A stretch of DNA of 64,000 nucleotides from Chitinophagaceae bacterium. GTDB taxonomy: Bacteria > Bacteroidota > Bacteroidia > Chitinophagales > Chitinophagaceae. Position 1 is the first letter of the stretch, and every line of letters begins with the position of its first letter. Positions 37,046 to 45,826 of the stretch are shown in pieces. The position numbers and the translations under genes were made by a program. The notes under the pieces were generated by a model, which saw only the letters and a list, made by a program, of their open reading frames with translations, had not been told where the DNA came from and did no database searches. Location: NCBI GenBank assembly GCA_016713085.1, contig JADJPV010000001.1:1633001-1697000 (forward strand), given 5' to 3'.

Positions 37046-39103
37046 TTATTTCTTCCTCAGTTGTTTTTCCAGGAACTCAAAAGTGGCCTGGTATGCATTC
37101 TTCCAGTTGCGATACAATAAAAAACTATGCACTTCATCAGGAAAAACCAACTGTTCAAAATATACATTTCGCTGACGAAGCAGTTCAACAATATGAACCG
37201 TTTCACTGAACGGCACATTGCGGTCATCATCACCATGAATAAATAACACAGGGCTCTTCCATCCGTTAATATAATTAACAGGGGATGATTCGTAACCCAA
37301 TTTTCCTATCTGTGCATACTTTGTTGAATCATACCAGGGAGCAAAGGTTGGTTCCTCATCGTTCCAGTTATGTACGCCATGAATATCAACACCGGCAGCA
37401 AACAGGTCACTTCGTCTTGCTAATCCATGTGCTGTTAAGTAACCACCGTAACTGCCGCCCCATAAACCAACCACGCTTACGTCTTTCCTGTTTTTTAAAT
37501 ATTCACCTGCGCCAATTACATCATTTACTTCACTGGCACCACCCATACCATAGTTCAATGCTTCACGGAATTCCAAACCATAACCAATACCGCTGCGGTA
37601 GTTTAAAGAAATAACAATATAACCCTGCGATGCAAAATACTGATGCAGTGCATAGGCATTGCTGTAATACTGTCCGTAGTTAAAACCCAGTAACATTTGC
37701 CGGCGACTGCCACCATGCATAAAAATTACAGCAGGATATTTTTCACCTTCTTTATAGTTGCGTGGAAGAAATAACTGGGCAGGTGCTTCCATTCCATCTG
37801 TTGCTTTGATTGAAATCTGCTGCGGTGTAACAAGCTGGTTTGGAAATTCTTTGCCGAAAAAATCTTTTGCAATATCACTCACTGTTCCTTTATTATAAAC
37901 AGCAGGCCATGCCGGTCTTGTTGCGGATGAACGAAGCATTGCAAAGCCTTTGGATGTTACCACGGGACTCCATTCAATATGGTCACCACCTGTGAGTAAT
38001 TCGGCTTTTGCATCAGCAATGGATGTTTTCCAGATATGACGGCGATTGATATCGCCGATATTACAGGTATAATAAACTGTTTTTTTATCAGGCGATAGTG
38101 TAATATTCTCCACTTCACCATCACCGGGAGTTAACAGCTTTGTTATTTTCTTTTCAACATCCAATGCATACAGATGAACCCATCCATCTTTTTCCCACGG
38201 AAAGATGAGTTGATTATTGGCAGCCCATAATAATTTATTATCCGCAACCGGTAAATCATCAACATATACAGAACCTTTGCCTTCGTCAGCTTTCCAGATT
38301 TCTGTCACTCCACCTGTTTTTATATTCAGTAAACGGATACTCCAGGGATGAGATTCTCGGCGGGCAGTAAACGGAACATCGACCCTAATGTTTCCACGAC
38401 GGACCCAGGCGATCCATTTTCCATCAACACTCCACACAGGATCACTGTCAACATCAGCCGAAGGATCAGGGAAAGAAATTTGTTTACTTACAGCATTATA
38501 AATACCAATAAAAGAATGATCGCCACGGCCACTTACAAAAACCAGTTTTGTTCCATCAGGGCTCCAGCGGAGTGAACTCTGGGCTCCTCTTGATTGAAAC
38601 AGCTTTTGCGGTTTAATGTTTGTATCATTTAATGAAGCAGTCCAAACCTGCCCGCCAAAAAGGTAAGCAACTGTTTTTCCATCGGGTGAAATTTTCGGAT
38701 AATAGCCGGGAGCAATTTTATGCAGATTGCTTCCATTTTTATTCACTGCAAAGATGATACGTTCTGTTGATGTTTGCAGCTGTGCCGGGTTCGCAGGTTC
38801 TCCCCGCCCATTTGTTCCATTACCTCTTACAAATACAAGTTGATCTCCATCAGGAGTAAACGAAAGACTGCCCATATCTATTCCATCATCGCCGGAATAA
38901 TTCGTAATTTTCGTTGCGTTGCTGCCTGTTGCATTGGCAACAAATACATTACGGCTTCCTTTATAATTAAATACCCATGCAATATTTTTACCATCAGCAG
39001 TTGCTGTTAAATTAGTTGGAAAGGCCGGTGATAAAAAATTGTCAATGGTTTGTGCGTTGCAGTTGGTTGCAGCAATAACTAGTAACAGGAAAATTTTTCT
39101 CAT
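37046..39103 (-). CDS. S9 family prolyl oligopeptidase-type peptidase
   Basis: A 685-residue exported peptidase (signal MRKIFLLLVIAATNCNAQ). The N-terminal half has PD40 beta-propeller repeats (GDQLVFVRGNG, ISPDGKTVAYLFGG, WSPDGTKLVFVSGR, LSPDKKTVYYTCN). The C-terminal alpha/beta hydrolase holds the triad: Ser in GLWGGSYGGYL near residue 551, Asp in IHGDDDRNVPF and His in FPDEVHSFLL. The family includes dipeptidyl-peptidase and acylaminoacyl-peptidase types acting on short peptides; this one is probably periplasmic. Confidence 0.93.
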   Translation of the reverse strand: MRKIFLLLVIAATNCNAQTIDNFLSPAFPTNLTATADGKNIAWVFNYKGSRNVFVANATGSNATKITNYSGDDGIDMGSLSFTPDGDQLVFVRGNGTNGRGEPANPAQLQTSTERIIFAVNKNGSNLHKIAPGYYPKISPDGKTVAYLFGGQVWTASLNDTNIKPQKLFQSRGAQSSLRWSPDGTKLVFVSGRGDHSFIGIYNAVSKQISFPDPSADVDSDPVWSVDGKWIAWVRRGNIRVDVPFTARRESHPWSIRLLNIKTGGVTEIWKADEGKGSVYVDDLPVADNKLLWAANNQLIFPWEKDGWVHLYALDVEKKITKLLTPGDGEVENITLSPDKKTVYYTCNIGDINRRHIWKTSIADAKAELLTGGDHIEWSPVVTSKGFAMLRSSATRPAWPAVYNKGTVSDIAKDFFGKEFPNQLVTPQQISIKATDGMEAPAQLFLPRNYKEGEKYPAVIFMHGGSRRQMLLGFNYGQYYSNAYALHQYFASQGYIVISLNYRSGIGYGLEFREALNYGMGGASEVNDVIGAGEYLKNRKDVSVVGLWGGSYGGYLTAHGLARRSDLFAAGVDIHGVHNWNDEEPTFAPWYDSTKYAQIGKLGYESSPVNYINGWKSPVLFIHGDDDRNVPFSETVHIVELLRQRNVYFEQLVFPDEVHSFLLYRNWKNAYQATFEFLEKQLRKK

Positions 39104-39117
39104 GCAGTTGGTTTTTT

Positions 39118-39197
39118 AACACAGAGTAAAGGAGAAACAGAGTTACACAGAGAGGAATAAACCTCTGTGCTTCTCCAAATCTCAGCATCTCTGTGTT
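39118..39197. repeat. Solo AACACAGAG/CTCTGTGTT inverted-repeat element
   Basis: AACACAGAG (39118-39126) and its inverse CTCTGTGTT (39189-39197) enclose an 80-base element with internal CACAGAG, CTCTGTG and TTCTCC motifs, in the gap between the S9 gene and the dipeptidase. It has the same ends as the copy that carries the GxxExxY gene. Its right edge touches the restored dipeptidase stop codon. Confidence 0.72.
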
Positions 39198-40385
39198 TAT
39201 TTGTTTGAATTGGCTTTGAACACCCGTATAAAATTTCCACCTAAAATTTTACGAATATCTTTTTGCTGTATCCTCTTTCCAGCAATGCTTTTGTAACCAG
39301 CGGATAATCTTCCACACCGTTTAATTCAAGCGGGGAGCTTCAATGCCATCAAAATCACTGCACATACCAACATGATCAATGCCCACAAGTTTAACAATGT
39401 AATCGAGATGATTGAGAAGCAGAGATAATGGCGGACGTAAAGCATCCATTTCGCTTTTATATTTTTCTGATACCATCATCAAGGCATAATCTTTTTGTTT
39501 GCCTTCCTGAATGAGTTGGTTAATTTCAGTTTGATGCTGTTGTATAAACGAATTGCGTTTTAATTCGTAAGTACTGTCAATAAATCCTGCATAGAAATTT
39601 AAAAATACAACCCCACCGGTTTTAGCAATGGCTTTGATCTGATCATCTTTTAAATTGCGGCGATGCGGGCAAAGATTCCAAACGCAGCTATGCGATGCAA
39701 TGATTGGTTTGGTTGAAACTTTTATAATGTCCCAAAATGATTGTTCGCCGAGGTGACTTACATCAACCATGATGCCCAATTCATTCATGCGTTTAATAAC
39801 AGAGATCCCAAACTCAGTAAGACCGATTTTTCTGTTTGTGTCTGAAGCCCCTCCTTTGGAGGGATTTAGGGAGGCCTCATACGCTGCACTCGTAGCCCAA
39901 TCAGTAGAATTATTCCAGGTAATGGTCATGTAGCGCATGCCTCTTTTATAAAGTACATCCAGTTTGTTTAAATCGTTTTCAATCATATGTCCACCTTCTA
40001 CTCCCAGCATCGTTGCCATTTTTTTTTCTTTGATGGCTTTTTTCAGATCGGCAGGAGTATATACCATCATCATCTTCGATGGATTTCGCCGCACCCATTC
40101 ATGTACACTGTCTATTTCCCTGTTGGCATAGTTATAAGGATCTTTTTGTTCTCCATCGCAGAAAACAGAAAACATCTGTACATCTAATCCTCCTTCAATC
40201 ATCCTGTTAAGATCAGAATGAGTTTTTCCTTTTAAGTTACTGTCAAACACAACTTTTTTTTCAATAGCAGAAGAGGGAATGTCATTGTGCGTATCAACCA
40301 GAACAGATGCTGCATGAATTTTTTTATACTTCTGTGCAAAAAGGAAAGAAGGCAGCAGCAACAGAATAAGGATTCGTGTAAGCAT
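39197..40385 (-). CDS. M19 membrane dipeptidase (two frameshifts near the C-terminus)
   Basis: A renal-dipeptidase-family zinc enzyme with signal MLTRILILLLLPSFLFAQ. The metal residues are in VDTHNDIPS, GVEGGHMIE, MVDVSHLGE and IIASHSCVW, with GMCSDFDGIEAP near the end. The primary frame stops at 39321. Adding one base at G4 39332-39335 gives APPLELNGVEDYPLV, and one at T5 39260-39264 gives KKDIRKILGGNFIRVFKA, ending at 39197, a normal family C-terminus. Residues around EASLNPSKGGASD are encoded by an intragenic copy of a CCCTCC..GGAGGG repeat. The enzyme splits dipeptides, including D-residue peptides. Confidence 0.86.
39843..39877. repeat. Palindromic repeat inside the dipeptidase coding sequence
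   Basis: TGAAGCCCCTCCTTTGGAGG followed by GATTTAGGGAGGCC is a CCTCC/GGAGG palindrome of the kind seen between genes in Bacteroidota. It is translated in frame as part of EASLNPSKGGASD, between the WATSAAYE and GLTEFG blocks that are usually closer. Confidence 0.6.
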
Positions 40386-40400
40386 GGCTGGAAAAGATTG

Positions 40401-40408
40401 TAAGTTTG
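40401..40408 (+). promoter_or_regulatory. Candidate -7 element for the GNAT gene at 40425
   Basis: TAAGTTTG is an exact TAnnTTTG, 16 bases upstream of the ATG, in the 39-base divergent gap between the dipeptidase and acetyltransferase genes. A -33 motif is not evident. Confidence 0.45.
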
Positions 40409-40424
40409 CGGTAAGTTATAGAAA

Positions 40425-40961
40425 ATGCTGCAGTTAATTCAAATAAAAGAAGACGGGATTTTGATGGATGAAATCAGAACGCTTTTTCAGGAATATGAAA
40501 AAGAACTGGATGAAAATTTATGCTTCCAGAGTTTTGAAGCAGAGTTAAAAGACCCGTTAAAAAAGTATGGATCGCCTAAAGGAGTTTTGTACATCGCAGA
40601 ATGGAATGATGCAGTGGCAGGTTGTATTGCTTTGACAGATATTTCGACCCCTGCAAATAAAGGGACAGGTTCGCTCAATATGACAGCAGGGGCTTCGACT
40701 AAGCTCAGCACTGTTTGCGAAATGAAGCGATTGTATGTGCGTCCGCAATTCAGGAAACACAAAATTGGCAGAGCAATGGTTGAGCAACTGATGAAGGATG
40801 CTGAACAGCTTGGGTACAAAACGATGAAGCTTGATACGTTGCAAAAACTGCAACCGGCTATTATTTTATACAAACAGTATGGTTTTACTGAAACGACAGC
40901 TTACTATGAAAACCCATTGCCGGGAGTTGTGTACATGGAAAAAAGATTGGTGGCTGATTAA
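40425..40961 (+). CDS. GNAT N-acetyltransferase with repeat-encoded insertion
   Basis: A 178-residue GNAT protein: GCIALTDI, CEMKRLYVRPQFRKHKIGRAMVEQLM (acetyl-CoA loop) and YKTMKLDTLQKLQPAIILYKQYGF. Between GCIAL and CEMKRL, where family members usually have a few residues, there is an extra stretch of about 25 residues (TPANKGTGSLNMTAGASTKL) encoded by repeat-like DNA at about 40634-40713. The reading frame is kept, so the protein may still be active, because the insertion falls in a strand-connecting loop. Acceptor substrate unknown. Confidence 0.86.
   Translation: MLQLIQIKEDGILMDEIRTLFQEYEKELDENLCFQSFEAELKDPLKKYGSPKGVLYIAEWNDAVAGCIALTDISTPANKGTGSLNMTAGASTKLSTVCEMKRLYVRPQFRKHKIGRAMVEQLMKDAEQLGYKTMKLDTLQKLQPAIILYKQYGFTETTAYYENPLPGVVYMEKRLVAD
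40634..40713. repeat. Repeat-like segment inside the GNAT coding sequence
   Basis: On the minus strand it reads TGAGCTTAGTCGAAGCCCC..CTGTCATATTGAGCGAA..GGGGTCGAAATATCTGTC, two related halves resembling the TGAGCGAAGTCGAA repeats common in Bacteroidota intergenic DNA. It is inserted in frame. Confidence 0.5.
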
Positions 40962-40992
40962 GTTGTACAACGATTGTTTAACTTGGTGAACT

Positions 40993-41622
40993 ATGCCATT
41001 ACTTTTATCCGATCTTAAACCCATCAGTCCACGTTTTAACAGTGAACTGCTCAATGAAATTGCTGAACATGCAGTGATTATGGAATTTCCTGAAGGAACA
41101 GAAATTCTGAAAGAAGGACAGTATATCAAACTTCTGCCCATAGTGTTGAAAGGACTTGTAAAAGTGTTTGCTCCATTTGAAGAAAAGGAATTACTCCTGT
41201 ATTATATTGAACCGGGTGAAAGCTGCATTATGTCTTTTTCAGCATCGCTCAGCAATGCACCAAGCCGCATTTTTGCTATTACAGAAGAAGATTCAACTCT
41301 CTTGTTACTCCCTGTAGAAAAACTGAACAGCTGGATCAAACAGTATCCGCAGATCAATGATCTGTTTTACCAGCAGTACAATCTCCGTTATTCAGAAATG
41401 CTCGATACCATCAACTCCCTTCTCTTCAGCCGCATGGATCAGCGCCTGTACAATTACCTGGTTGAAAAAAGTAAACTGAAAGGCGAAAAAATTCTTTCCA
41501 TCCGCCATAAACAAATTGCAGCAGAGCTGGGCACGGCACGTGAAGTAATAACCCGTGTTATTAAGCGGCTGGAGCAGGAAGGAAAGGTGAAACAGTTACA
41601 GGACGGTATTGAAATTTTTTAA
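40993..41622 (+). CDS. Crp/Fnr family transcriptional regulator
   Basis: A 209-residue regulator. The N-terminal cyclic-nucleotide-binding-like domain (about 20-120) contains FPEGTEILKEGQYI and EPGESCIMSFSASLSNAPSR. The C-terminal winged helix (about 155-205) has ILSIRHKQIAAELGTAREVITRVIKRLEQEG. There are no cysteine clusters, so it is not a classical FNR O2 sensor. A palindrome typical for this family begins three bases after the stop, ahead of a small membrane peptide and a DUF2892 gene that it probably controls. Confidence 0.9.
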   Translation: MPLLLSDLKPISPRFNSELLNEIAEHAVIMEFPEGTEILKEGQYIKLLPIVLKGLVKVFAPFEEKELLLYYIEPGESCIMSFSASLSNAPSRIFAITEEDSTLLLLPVEKLNSWIKQYPQINDLFYQQYNLRYSEMLDTINSLLFSRMDQRLYNYLVEKSKLKGEKILSIRHKQIAAELGTAREVITRVIKRLEQEGKVKQLQDGIEIF

Positions 41623-41624
41623 GC

Positions 41625-41642
41625 TGGTGATCATAGTCACCA
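41625..41642. promoter_or_regulatory. Candidate Crp/Fnr-type operator
   Basis: TGGTGATCATAGTCACCA is a perfect 6-bp inverted repeat around a 6-base centre, the TGTGA-N6-TCACA architecture of Crp/Fnr sites. It lies immediately after the regulator gene and 52 bases before the small peptide ATG. Confidence 0.62.
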
Positions 41643-41693
41643 AATACCGGGAAACAGCGGCATAGATTTACATCATCAATCAATAAAGTCTCC

Positions 41694-41789
41694 ATGAAAC
41701 AAAAAATACAGAGGTTGCTCCTCGTTTGCTTTTTATGCGTGACGATTATTACCGGGTTGGTATGGGCCATAAAATATTTTACAAACTAA
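41694..41789 (+). CDS. 31-residue single-helix membrane peptide
   Basis: ATG at 41694 opens MKQKIQRLLLVCFLCVTIIT and continues GLVWAIKYFTN to TAA at 41787. It has a positively charged N-terminus, one membrane helix and a short tail. It is preceded by the Crp/Fnr-like palindrome and followed after 11 bases by a DUF2892 gene. No homologue is known to me; the coding claim rests on position and composition. Confidence 0.5.
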   Translation: MKQKIQRLLLVCFLCVTIITGLVWAIKYFTN

Positions 41790-41800
41790 ACAAACTTATT

Positions 41801-42010
41801 ATGAAAAAGAACATGGGAACTGCTGATCGTATCATCAGACTTTTAGTAGCAGCTGTATTTGCTTATCTTTATTTCAGCGGCACTGTAGCCGGAACATTAG
41901 GATTGGTTCTGGTAATACTGGGTGGCGTATTTGCTGCAACAGCGTTAATCAGCTTCTGCCCGTTATATGCAATTGTAGGAGTAAATACCTGCGGAGTAAA
42001 GAAGCCATAA
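41801..42010 (+). CDS. DUF2892 (YgaP-type transmembrane) protein
   Basis: A 69-residue protein of two helices: NMGTADRIIRLLVAAVFAYLYF and GLVLVILGGVFAATALISFCPLYAIVGVNTC, the DUF2892 signature ending in CPLY..G.NTC. The frame is open upstream, but MKKNMGTADR at 41801 is the usual start. In other bacteria the domain is joined to rhodanese proteins in sulfur handling. Here it follows the regulator and small peptide, and a terminator follows it. Confidence 0.88.
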   Translation: MKKNMGTADRIIRLLVAAVFAYLYFSGTVAGTLGLVLVILGGVFAATALISFCPLYAIVGVNTCGVKKP

Positions 42011-42033
42011 TAGTAATTGGCGAAAACGAATTG

Positions 42034-42063
42034 AAGGCAACGCATTATTGCGTTGCCTTTTTA
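42034..42063. terminator. Bidirectional terminator between DUF2892 and the convergent gene
   Basis: AAGGCAACGCA (42034-42044) pairs with TGCGTTGCCTT (42049-42059) across a TTAT loop, followed by TTTTAATT. It serves the plus-strand DUF2892 gene, and its inverse could end the minus-strand gene at 42061. Confidence 0.88.
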
Positions 42064-42606
42064 ATTTTCTTTACTTCCTTTTTCACCCACAAACCACTGT
42101 TCTTTATTTTTAAACAACACGTTGAATGTGGTGAGTGAACCATAGCAGCGTGTAATGTATTGCTGAATATTTACCTTCTCTTCATCGCTGAGATTTTTGC
42201 TGCTGTTGATATTTTGTTCCAATACACGGAGCCTGTCACGCAGCATTACAATTTTGTGAAAGAAATCTTCCATCGGAATTTCTTTTGGCTTCAGCGATTT
42301 GTCTTTAGGTTGCAGCATCATGGTGCCACCTTCCCATTTTTCACCAAGTGGAACCACTTCGCTTACACCATTCCACAAACGCAGAACTTTCAGTAGAGAT
42401 TTTTCCACTTCACTGGTTGTTTCAATTTCTGCGGTTACATTTTCAGGAATAATTTCATCGAGGGCTGTATCAGTCTTATCAGTTTCTTTGATACCGCTGT
42501 TGATAAAAGAAATCAGATAAGTTGCATAACGTACAGCAACAATTACACCCGGACCATGTTGTGTATGCTGCAATCTTGTACCAATACCGAGAGTTGTTTG
42601 TTCCAT
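42061..42606 (-). CDS. Conserved hypothetical protein
   Basis: A 181-residue soluble protein. The N-terminal LGIGTRLQHTQHGPGVIVAVRYATYLISF resembles the small SH3-like tail found at the end of some UvrD-type helicases; the rest is helical with EEKVNIQQYITRCYGSLTTFN. I do not recognise a named family. It begins two bases after the TMEM175 gene stop and is probably cotranscribed with it. Confidence 0.65.
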   Translation of the reverse strand: MEQTTLGIGTRLQHTQHGPGVIVAVRYATYLISFINSGIKETDKTDTALDEIIPENVTAEIETTSEVEKSLLKVLRLWNGVSEVVPLGEKWEGGTMMLQPKDKSLKPKEIPMEDFFHKIVMLRDRLRVLEQNINSSKNLSDEEKVNIQQYITRCYGSLTTFNVLFKNKEQWFVGEKGSKEN

Positions 42607-42608
42607 GA

Positions 42609-43274
42609 TTAATATTTTAAGTTGGGATCTTTTTTCTTATAATGTCTTGCTGCCAGGCGCATCATGACCGGAATGAGCATGGGAGCATACCTTGCTACGA
42701 TCGGATTCCAGAAGCATAACAGGAATGATAACAGAAAGGCAAATGGTACAACCAGGGTTCTGAAATTTCCATATCCTCTTCTTGCATTGCTGATGAGTTG
42801 ATTGGAGATACCGCTTTTTGGACTGCTGATATAGCGCCAGAGAAGAAAGTTGAAAAAACCGGTAAGGCAGATATTAAACACATAAAATCCATAAGGGAAA
42901 AGCAGCTCTAAATGATTTGCATATTCGCCATACAGCCCTGAACTGAATGGCATCAGTGCAATGCTGAACAGAAAAAAAAGGTTGAGCCAGAGCAGCTTGT
43001 TTGTGTAGTTGTCAACAAATACAAATACCTTATGGTGAACTGTCCAGTATAAACCAATGATCAGAAAGCTGATGAGGAACCCGACAAAGCGGGGAATCAA
43101 ATGTGCCATTCCTTTTCCGATAGCAGCATCTGAAATCAACTCCTTTTCAACTTCAGGAACTTTAATTTCAATAACAAGCAGTGTTATGGCGATTGCAAAA
43201 ACCGCATCGCTGAAAAGAATCAAGCGTTCTATCTGGAATTCTTTTTTTAATTCATTGTGCAGCTGGATACTCAT
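42609..43274 (-). CDS. TMEM175 family potassium channel-like protein
   Basis: A 221-residue polytopic protein with six helices. The family motif RLILFSDAVFAIAITLLVIEI (RxxxFSD) is at residues 17-37. Bacterial TMEM175 proteins form tetrameric K+ channels, and assignment to channel function follows that family only. It lies two bases upstream of the following gene on the same strand. Confidence 0.88.
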   Translation of the reverse strand: MSIQLHNELKKEFQIERLILFSDAVFAIAITLLVIEIKVPEVEKELISDAAIGKGMAHLIPRFVGFLISFLIIGLYWTVHHKVFVFVDNYTNKLLWLNLFFLFSIALMPFSSGLYGEYANHLELLFPYGFYVFNICLTGFFNFLLWRYISSPKSGISNQLISNARRGYGNFRTLVVPFAFLLSFLLCFWNPIVARYAPMLIPVMMRLAARHYKKKDPNLKY

Positions 43275-43325
43275 GTGCAGTTGGTTAAGTTTCAGTTACA
43301 AGATAAATGTTCCTGTTTAAAAAAA

Positions 43326-44168
43326 TTATGCTTTTATTCTCAGCCAGAACGATCCGCCATGAGTTTCAACTTTCGGCAAAGCATTCCATAAAGGTTCAAG
43401 AATTTGTTTCAGGGTCCTGTCTTCGCTCATATAAAAAACAGGGGCAAGAATTTCAAATTTACCGGGGTTGAATAAGAGAGCAGTTGCCAGCATATACTGT
43501 TCTGCATAGAAACGGTTGCACATGTTTTGCGGATAGTCATAAGGAAGATAAATATCATGAATTTGTACGACCACTCCTTTTTTTAATCTTGGCAGCACTT
43601 CCATAAAAAACCATTGCACATCACTGTTGGCATGTAATAAATGGGAGCCGTCAAAAAATAACACATCGTTTTCCTCTAACTGTTCAAACAAAGATAGCGG
43701 GGCCTGCTGTAATGGAATATTCAACCAATGATCAGCAACATCCGTTATTTCTTTTCTTGGATGCGGATCGATACAGGTGATGGAATAAGAAAGCTGCTGT
43801 TCTGCTTTTGCTTTTGCAGCGAGTTTAGTGCTTGTACCACTGCCGATCTCCAGGTATTTTTTTGGTTTTACTGAAGACAGGATTGTATAAAGCATCACCA
43901 TATCAAGACCGGGAAAGAATTGATTGTTCCATACAGGAGCTGTTGAAGCAGCTGATTCATTTGTCTGAATGCTGAGAAAAAATTCTTTCAACTGTAATGT
44001 CTGCTGAAGTAATTGCTGATAAGGATCTTTTCTTTCTTCTATCAACTTCAGCAACTGTTGATGTGGTGCAGCCTTTGAATATACCGGCGACGGGTAAATC
44101 TCATAATCAAGCAGGGCCAATTTGGCGGGACGGGAAAAAGCATTGTATATTTTCTTCAGCCACTGCAT
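43326..44168 (-). CDS. Class I SAM-dependent methyltransferase
   Basis: A 280-residue protein with a Rossmann methyltransferase core: KYLEIGSGTSTKLAAKA (motif I), ITCIDPHPR (acidic loop), DVLFFDGSHLL and VVVQIHDIYLP. This resembles the Methyltransf_24 group often linked to surface polysaccharides or glycans. It is divergent from the FkbM-type methyltransferase gene. Confidence 0.82.
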   Translation of the reverse strand: MQWLKKIYNAFSRPAKLALLDYEIYPSPVYSKAAPHQQLLKLIEERKDPYQQLLQQTLQLKEFFLSIQTNESAASTAPVWNNQFFPGLDMVMLYTILSSVKPKKYLEIGSGTSTKLAAKAKAEQQLSYSITCIDPHPRKEITDVADHWLNIPLQQAPLSLFEQLEENDVLFFDGSHLLHANSDVQWFFMEVLPRLKKGVVVQIHDIYLPYDYPQNMCNRFYAEQYMLATALLFNPGKFEILAPVFYMSEDRTLKQILEPLWNALPKVETHGGSFWLRIKA

Positions 44169-44262
44169 TGATTAACGAATTTAGAAGCAAAGTAAATCTT
44201 TCTCTTTAAAAAGGATTTATCTTGGCAGCCTGATTATTGAAAAGAAACCTGTACAATTTTTT

Positions 44263-45021
44263 ATGACGCAGCTATTCAATGCCGGAATTTTACTGAACCT
44301 GAAGCGACTGATTAAAAAGCTGCCGATTGTTTTTACAAAAAATCAGCAGTACGATATTGAAACGAGGCAGATCATTCAGAAAGTTTGTAATGCAAACAGC
44401 AATACAATTGATGTGGGAACACATGAAGGAGCCATTCTTGATCTGCTGATACAGCAATCACCTAACGGCTTTCATTTTGGTTTTGAACCAATACCTGCTT
44501 TGCAAAAAAGATTAATGCAAAAGTATGCAGGCAATGAGCATATAAAATTATTTGAACTTGCTTTAACAGATTCTTCAGGTGAAACAGCTTTCAATTATGT
44601 GCTGAGTAATCCTTCTTACAGCGGAATAAAAAAAAGAAAATACGACCGAAGGAATGAAACAGATACAACCATTACTGTAAAAACAAATACGCTTGATGCA
44701 GTGATTCTTCCGCTCAATCAAACAATCAGCTTTATTAAGATTGATGTGGAAGGCGGAGAAATGGCTGTATTAAAAGGTGCAGAAGAATTAATTAAAAGAG
44801 ACAGGCCTGTAATTGTATTTGAATGCGGTATTGGCGGAACAGATATGTACAATACAACACCTGCTCAACTGTTTGAATTCTTTATGCAGCTTGGGTATGG
44901 TATTTTTTTAATGAAAGATTTTCTGCAGGTAAAAACTCCATTTAGCAAACAGGCATTTGAAGAGCAGTATTATCAAAAGCTGAATTATTATTTTGTTGCT
45001 TCCCCACAACAGAAGAAGTAA
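44263..45021 (+). CDS. FkbM family methyltransferase
   Basis: A 252-residue protein with NTIDVGTHEGAILDLLIQ (SAM loop), FGFEPIPALQKRL, ISFIKIDVEGGEMAVLKGAEELIKRDRPVIVFEC, the FkbM signature. These transfer methyl groups to oxygen in sugars or natural products. The neighbouring methyltransferase suggests glycan or natural-product work, but no glycosyltransferase is near. Confidence 0.88.
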   Translation: MTQLFNAGILLNLKRLIKKLPIVFTKNQQYDIETRQIIQKVCNANSNTIDVGTHEGAILDLLIQQSPNGFHFGFEPIPALQKRLMQKYAGNEHIKLFELALTDSSGETAFNYVLSNPSYSGIKKRKYDRRNETDTTITVKTNTLDAVILPLNQTISFIKIDVEGGEMAVLKGAEELIKRDRPVIVFECGIGGTDMYNTTPAQLFEFFMQLGYGIFLMKDFLQVKTPFSKQAFEEQYYQKLNYYFVASPQQKK

Positions 45022-45023
45022 GG

Positions 45024-45762
45024 TTATCTTTCCTTCCTGTCAAGAAACCGTTTTGCAGTTCCCTGTATATACAGAAACAGTTCGATATCGATGATCTGTG
45101 TCAGTAATTCATATTCCGGACGATACAGTTGCATATACTCATCGAGTAACGGACCTTCTTTTTAGTTTGGTTAAACGCTGAACAATTGTTTTATTAAAGC
45201 GGTAATTAATATAGCGGTCCTGTTCTTCTTTGATCAACCGTTGCTGAAACATGGCCATACTCTTGTTTCTTCTGAAACGAAACACATTGATCAGTGCATC
45301 GAGGTCCAAGCCTGCGCTCATTCCTGCTTCCGGGTTAGAACCGGTAAAACGAACACCGCCCTTGTCTGTATTAAATACTTTATCGTACTGTAAACGGTTT
45401 TCAATAGAATCCTGCCGCCTGGTTTTTCCATACACAATTATTTCTTTCAGCTGTTTGTAACGGCCGGGTACATGCATGCTGATGGAAATATCAAAGGCTG
45501 AAAAATCTTTGATGGCAGCTACTGCAAATTTTTGGGTGGGTTTATTGCTGAAAAAGAAAAAGATTGAATCCTTTTCACCAACATAAATACTATAATTACC
45601 AACACTGTCGGTAAAGCTCATGGTACCGCAGGTGCAGATCGCCTGTACACCCATTACTAAATTCCGCCTGGTACTATCGTATACAGTTCCGCTGAGCTGA
45701 ATTTGAGCAGTGCCTGTTTTAACCAGCAGAAGTACAACAATATAAAGGAGTAACTTTTTCAA
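45024..45762 (-). CDS. Carboxypeptidase-like regulatory domain protein (frameshifted)
   Basis: An exported protein with signal MKKLLLYIVVLLLVKTGTAQ and a CarboxypepD-like beta domain (IQLSGTVYDSTRRNLVMGVQAICTCGT..SVGNYSIYVGEKDS), followed by a helical region. The frame ends at 45139, but dropping one base at T5 45159-45163 restores QRLTKLKEGPLLDEYMQLY and the tail to the stop at 45024, about 245 residues. The helical C-terminus is found in similar Bacteroidota proteins, whose role is unknown. Confidence 0.76.
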
Positions 45763-45826
45763 AATTGTTGCAATGATAAATCCTTAAGTTGAGAAAAATA
45801 GAGACGAAATACTTTTTATGAAGGTT

